Of a stretch of 64,000 bases of DNA, positions 62,660 to 64,000 are shown in pieces. The position numbers were made by a program, and so were the translations under genes. The stretch is from Comamonas sp. NLF-1-9. Its GTDB lineage: Bacteria > Pseudomonadota > Gammaproteobacteria > Burkholderiales > Burkholderiaceae_C. Positions within the stretch are counted from its first letter, which is position 1; every line of letters starts with the position of its first letter. The stretch lies in contig NZ_CP078069.1 of NCBI RefSeq assembly GCF_019195435.1, positions 992,001-1,056,000 of the forward strand. The letters run 5' to 3'. The notes beneath the pieces were generated by a model. The model saw only the letters and a program-made list of their open reading frames with translations, did not search any database and had not been told where the DNA came from.

Positions 62660-63826
62660 ATGGGCACGATGGAACGCATACTGCGACTGATGGGGGAAAA
62701 GCAGGCCTCCGACGTCTATCTGTCGGCCGGCGCGCCGGCGCTGATCCGCATCAACGGCGACTGCGTGCCGATCAACAACCAGTCGCTCGCGCCCGACGCG
62801 CCCAAGAGCCTGCTGGCCGAGATCATCCCGCCCGAGCGCATCGAGGAGCTGGAAGAAACCGGCGAACTCAACATGGGCGTGCCGCTGACCGGCGTGGGAC
62901 GCTTTCGCATCAGCGCCATGCGCCAGCGCGGCAGCTACGCCGTGGTGATCCGCTTCATCACCTACCAGATCCCCGAGCTCGCCAATCTGGGCCTGCCGCC
63001 GGTGCTCAGCGACCTGATCATGGAAAAGCGCGGTCTGATCCTCGTCGTTGGCGCCACCGGCTCGGGCAAGAGCACCACGCTCGCGGCGATGATCGACAAG
63101 CGCAACGGCGAATCGACCGGCCACATCCTGACCGTGGAAGAGCCGATCGAATACCAGTTCAAGAACCGCAAGTCCATCGTCAACCAGCGCGAAGTGGGCA
63201 GCGACACGCGCAGCCTGCAGACCGCGCTCAAGAACGCGCTGCGCCAGGCGCCGGACGTGATCCTGATCGGCGAGATCCGCGACCGCGAAACCATGTCGGC
63301 GGCCATCGCCTACGCCCAGTCCGGCCACCTGTGCCTGGCCACGCTGCACGGCAACAACAGCTACCACGCGCTCAACCGCATCTTGTCCTTTTATCCGGTC
63401 GAGGTGCGCCCCACCATGCTGACCGACCTCGCTTCGGCGCTCAAGTCCATCATCTCGCAGCGTCTGGTGCGCACCACGACGGGCGGGCGCGTGCCGGCAG
63501 CCGAAGTCATGCTCAACACCAAGCTGGTGAGCGACCTGATCGAACAAGGCGACTTTTCCGGGGTGCGCGACGCCATGGAAAAATCCATGGCCGAAGGCTC
63601 GCAGACCTTTGAAGAATCGCTGGCCAAGCTCATCTTGGAAGACAAGATCACGCGCAAGGAAGGCCTGGCCAACTCCGATTCGCCCACCAACTTGCTGTGG
63701 CGCCTGCAAAACGACTTCAACGTGGCGGCCAAGGCCGCCGCACAGGCGCAAAAGCAGGGCCAGGCGCCCGTGGAAGAATCGGGTCCCTCGTTCACCGAGA
63801 TCGTGCTCGACGTCAAGCCCGGTTGA
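62660..63826 (+). CDS. pilU: type IV pilus retraction ATPase, PilU-like
   Basis: A 388-residue hexameric secretion-type ATPase. Features are QASDVYLSAGAPALIRINGD, Walker A VVGATGSGKSTTLAAMID, the Asp box ILTVEEPIEYQF, Walker B DVILIGEIRDRETM and the His box GHLCLATLHGNNSYHALNRI. PilU rather than PilT is favoured by the N-terminus and the long charged tail. PilT usually precedes pilU but is not seen; a divergent chemoreceptor is there instead. The start at 62660 follows GGGAGGG; an ATG at 62618 is possible. Confidence 0.88.
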   Translation: MGTMERILRLMGEKQASDVYLSAGAPALIRINGDCVPINNQSLAPDAPKSLLAEIIPPERIEELEETGELNMGVPLTGVGRFRISAMRQRGSYAVVIRFITYQIPELANLGLPPVLSDLIMEKRGLILVVGATGSGKSTTLAAMIDKRNGESTGHILTVEEPIEYQFKNRKSIVNQREVGSDTRSLQTALKNALRQAPDVILIGEIRDRETMSAAIAYAQSGHLCLATLHGNNSYHALNRILSFYPVEVRPTMLTDLASALKSIISQRLVRTTTGGRVPAAEVMLNTKLVSDLIEQGDFSGVRDAMEKSMAEGSQTFEESLAKLILEDKITRKEGLANSDSPTNLLWRLQNDFNVAAKAAAQAQKQGQAPVEESGPSFTEIVLDVKPG

Positions 63827-63902
63827 GCCTGCGGCCGCGGCGCGCCAGCACCCTGCACACCATTGTTTCCGACAGGCCGGCTTGCACGCCGGCCTCTGTT
63901 TC

Positions 63903-64000
63903 ATGCTGACTCTGAACAAGCTGAGCCTGCGCCGCGGCACCAAGCTGCTGCTCGACGGCGCCAGCACCGCCATCCAGCCCGGTGAACGCGTCGCTCTCGT
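63903..64000 (+). CDS. ABC-F family ATPase, 5' part
   Basis: The first 32 codons only; the gene runs off the window. MLTLNKLSLRRGTKLLLDGA and SVALV-like PGERVALV match the N-terminus of YheS/Uup-type ABC-F proteins, soluble twin ATPases acting on ribosomes. The Walker A motif would follow just beyond the edge. No membrane partner is expected. Confidence 0.8.
   Translation, partial: MLTLNKLSLRRGTKLLLDGASTAIQPGERVAL

Overview
The window is a high-GC (roughly two-thirds G+C by eye) chromosomal segment of a betaproteobacterium, most likely Burkholderiales/Comamonadaceae. Three things suggest this: the gene families (Aat plus Bpt-type N-end-rule transferases, an ImuA-ImuB-DnaE2 cassette, MASE/GGDEF/EAL proteins, several TRAP transporters, an intracellular PHB depolymerase and a propionyl-CoA/methylmalonyl-CoA pathway), the codon use, and a short interspersed repeat with the core AAGCGCnnGCAGCTAT that I recall as common in that family. 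I saw no rRNA, tRNA or CRISPR array.

Layout. 1-2128: 3' end of trpB, then aat and bpt, translationally coupled. 2192-5837: pirin (minus), a renalase-like flavoprotein, gluQ and trmB. 5948-9199: a membrane GGDEF/EAL protein and an ArsR regulator. 9239-12584 (minus): a tightly overlapping CHASE2-adenylate cyclase / SH3 / M48 lipoprotein operon, behind rlmB. 13495-19278: cardiolipin synthase, an ABC ATPase and tesA with overlapping divergent start codons, a metC-like gene and a SulP transporter. 19352-21958: a GGDEF protein, a MinD/FlhG-like ATPase and an FHA-cyclase. 22056-24701 (minus): ldcA, a TadA-hydrolase fusion, a small membrane protein and a dead deaminase gene. 24894-33000: metY, a TRAP dctP-dctQM system, a second DctP, and a DctS/DctR-like two-component system. 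32977-39670: an FAD oxidoreductase, then the SOS cassette imuA-imuB-dnaE2 behind a clear LexA box. 39684-49738: a propionate-degradation block (mcm, meaB, pccB, pccA, VOC protein) broken up by two toxin-antitoxin pairs, with a divergent GntR regulator. 49828-57785: dusA, then a lactate block (dld, lldD, lldR and a TRAP transporter). 57786-59035: regulatory DNA and a decayed IS5-type transposase. 59036-64000: phaZ with an RnfB-like ferredoxin, a chemoreceptor with a C-terminal Cache domain, a PilU-like ATPase and the start of an ABC-F gene.

Functionally, the second half is about small organic acids: C4-dicarboxylate-type TRAP uptake, lactate uptake and oxidation, propionyl-CoA to succinyl-CoA conversion, and PHB mobilisation. 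The first half is housekeeping plus a dense set of nucleotide second-messenger genes (two GGDEF proteins and two class III cyclases).

The most interesting signal is not a gene. It is a family of about a dozen copies of a roughly 45-65 bp palindrome-cored element. Intergenic copies start at or on stop codons and can act as hairpins or terminators. Intragenic copies (gluQ, imuB, twice in dnaE2, the 3' end of meaB, probably mcm) all lie in the sense direction, and their right half is read in one frame, typically Q-A-x-A-A-x. This looks like a translated palindromic element comparable in principle to Rickettsia palindromic elements.
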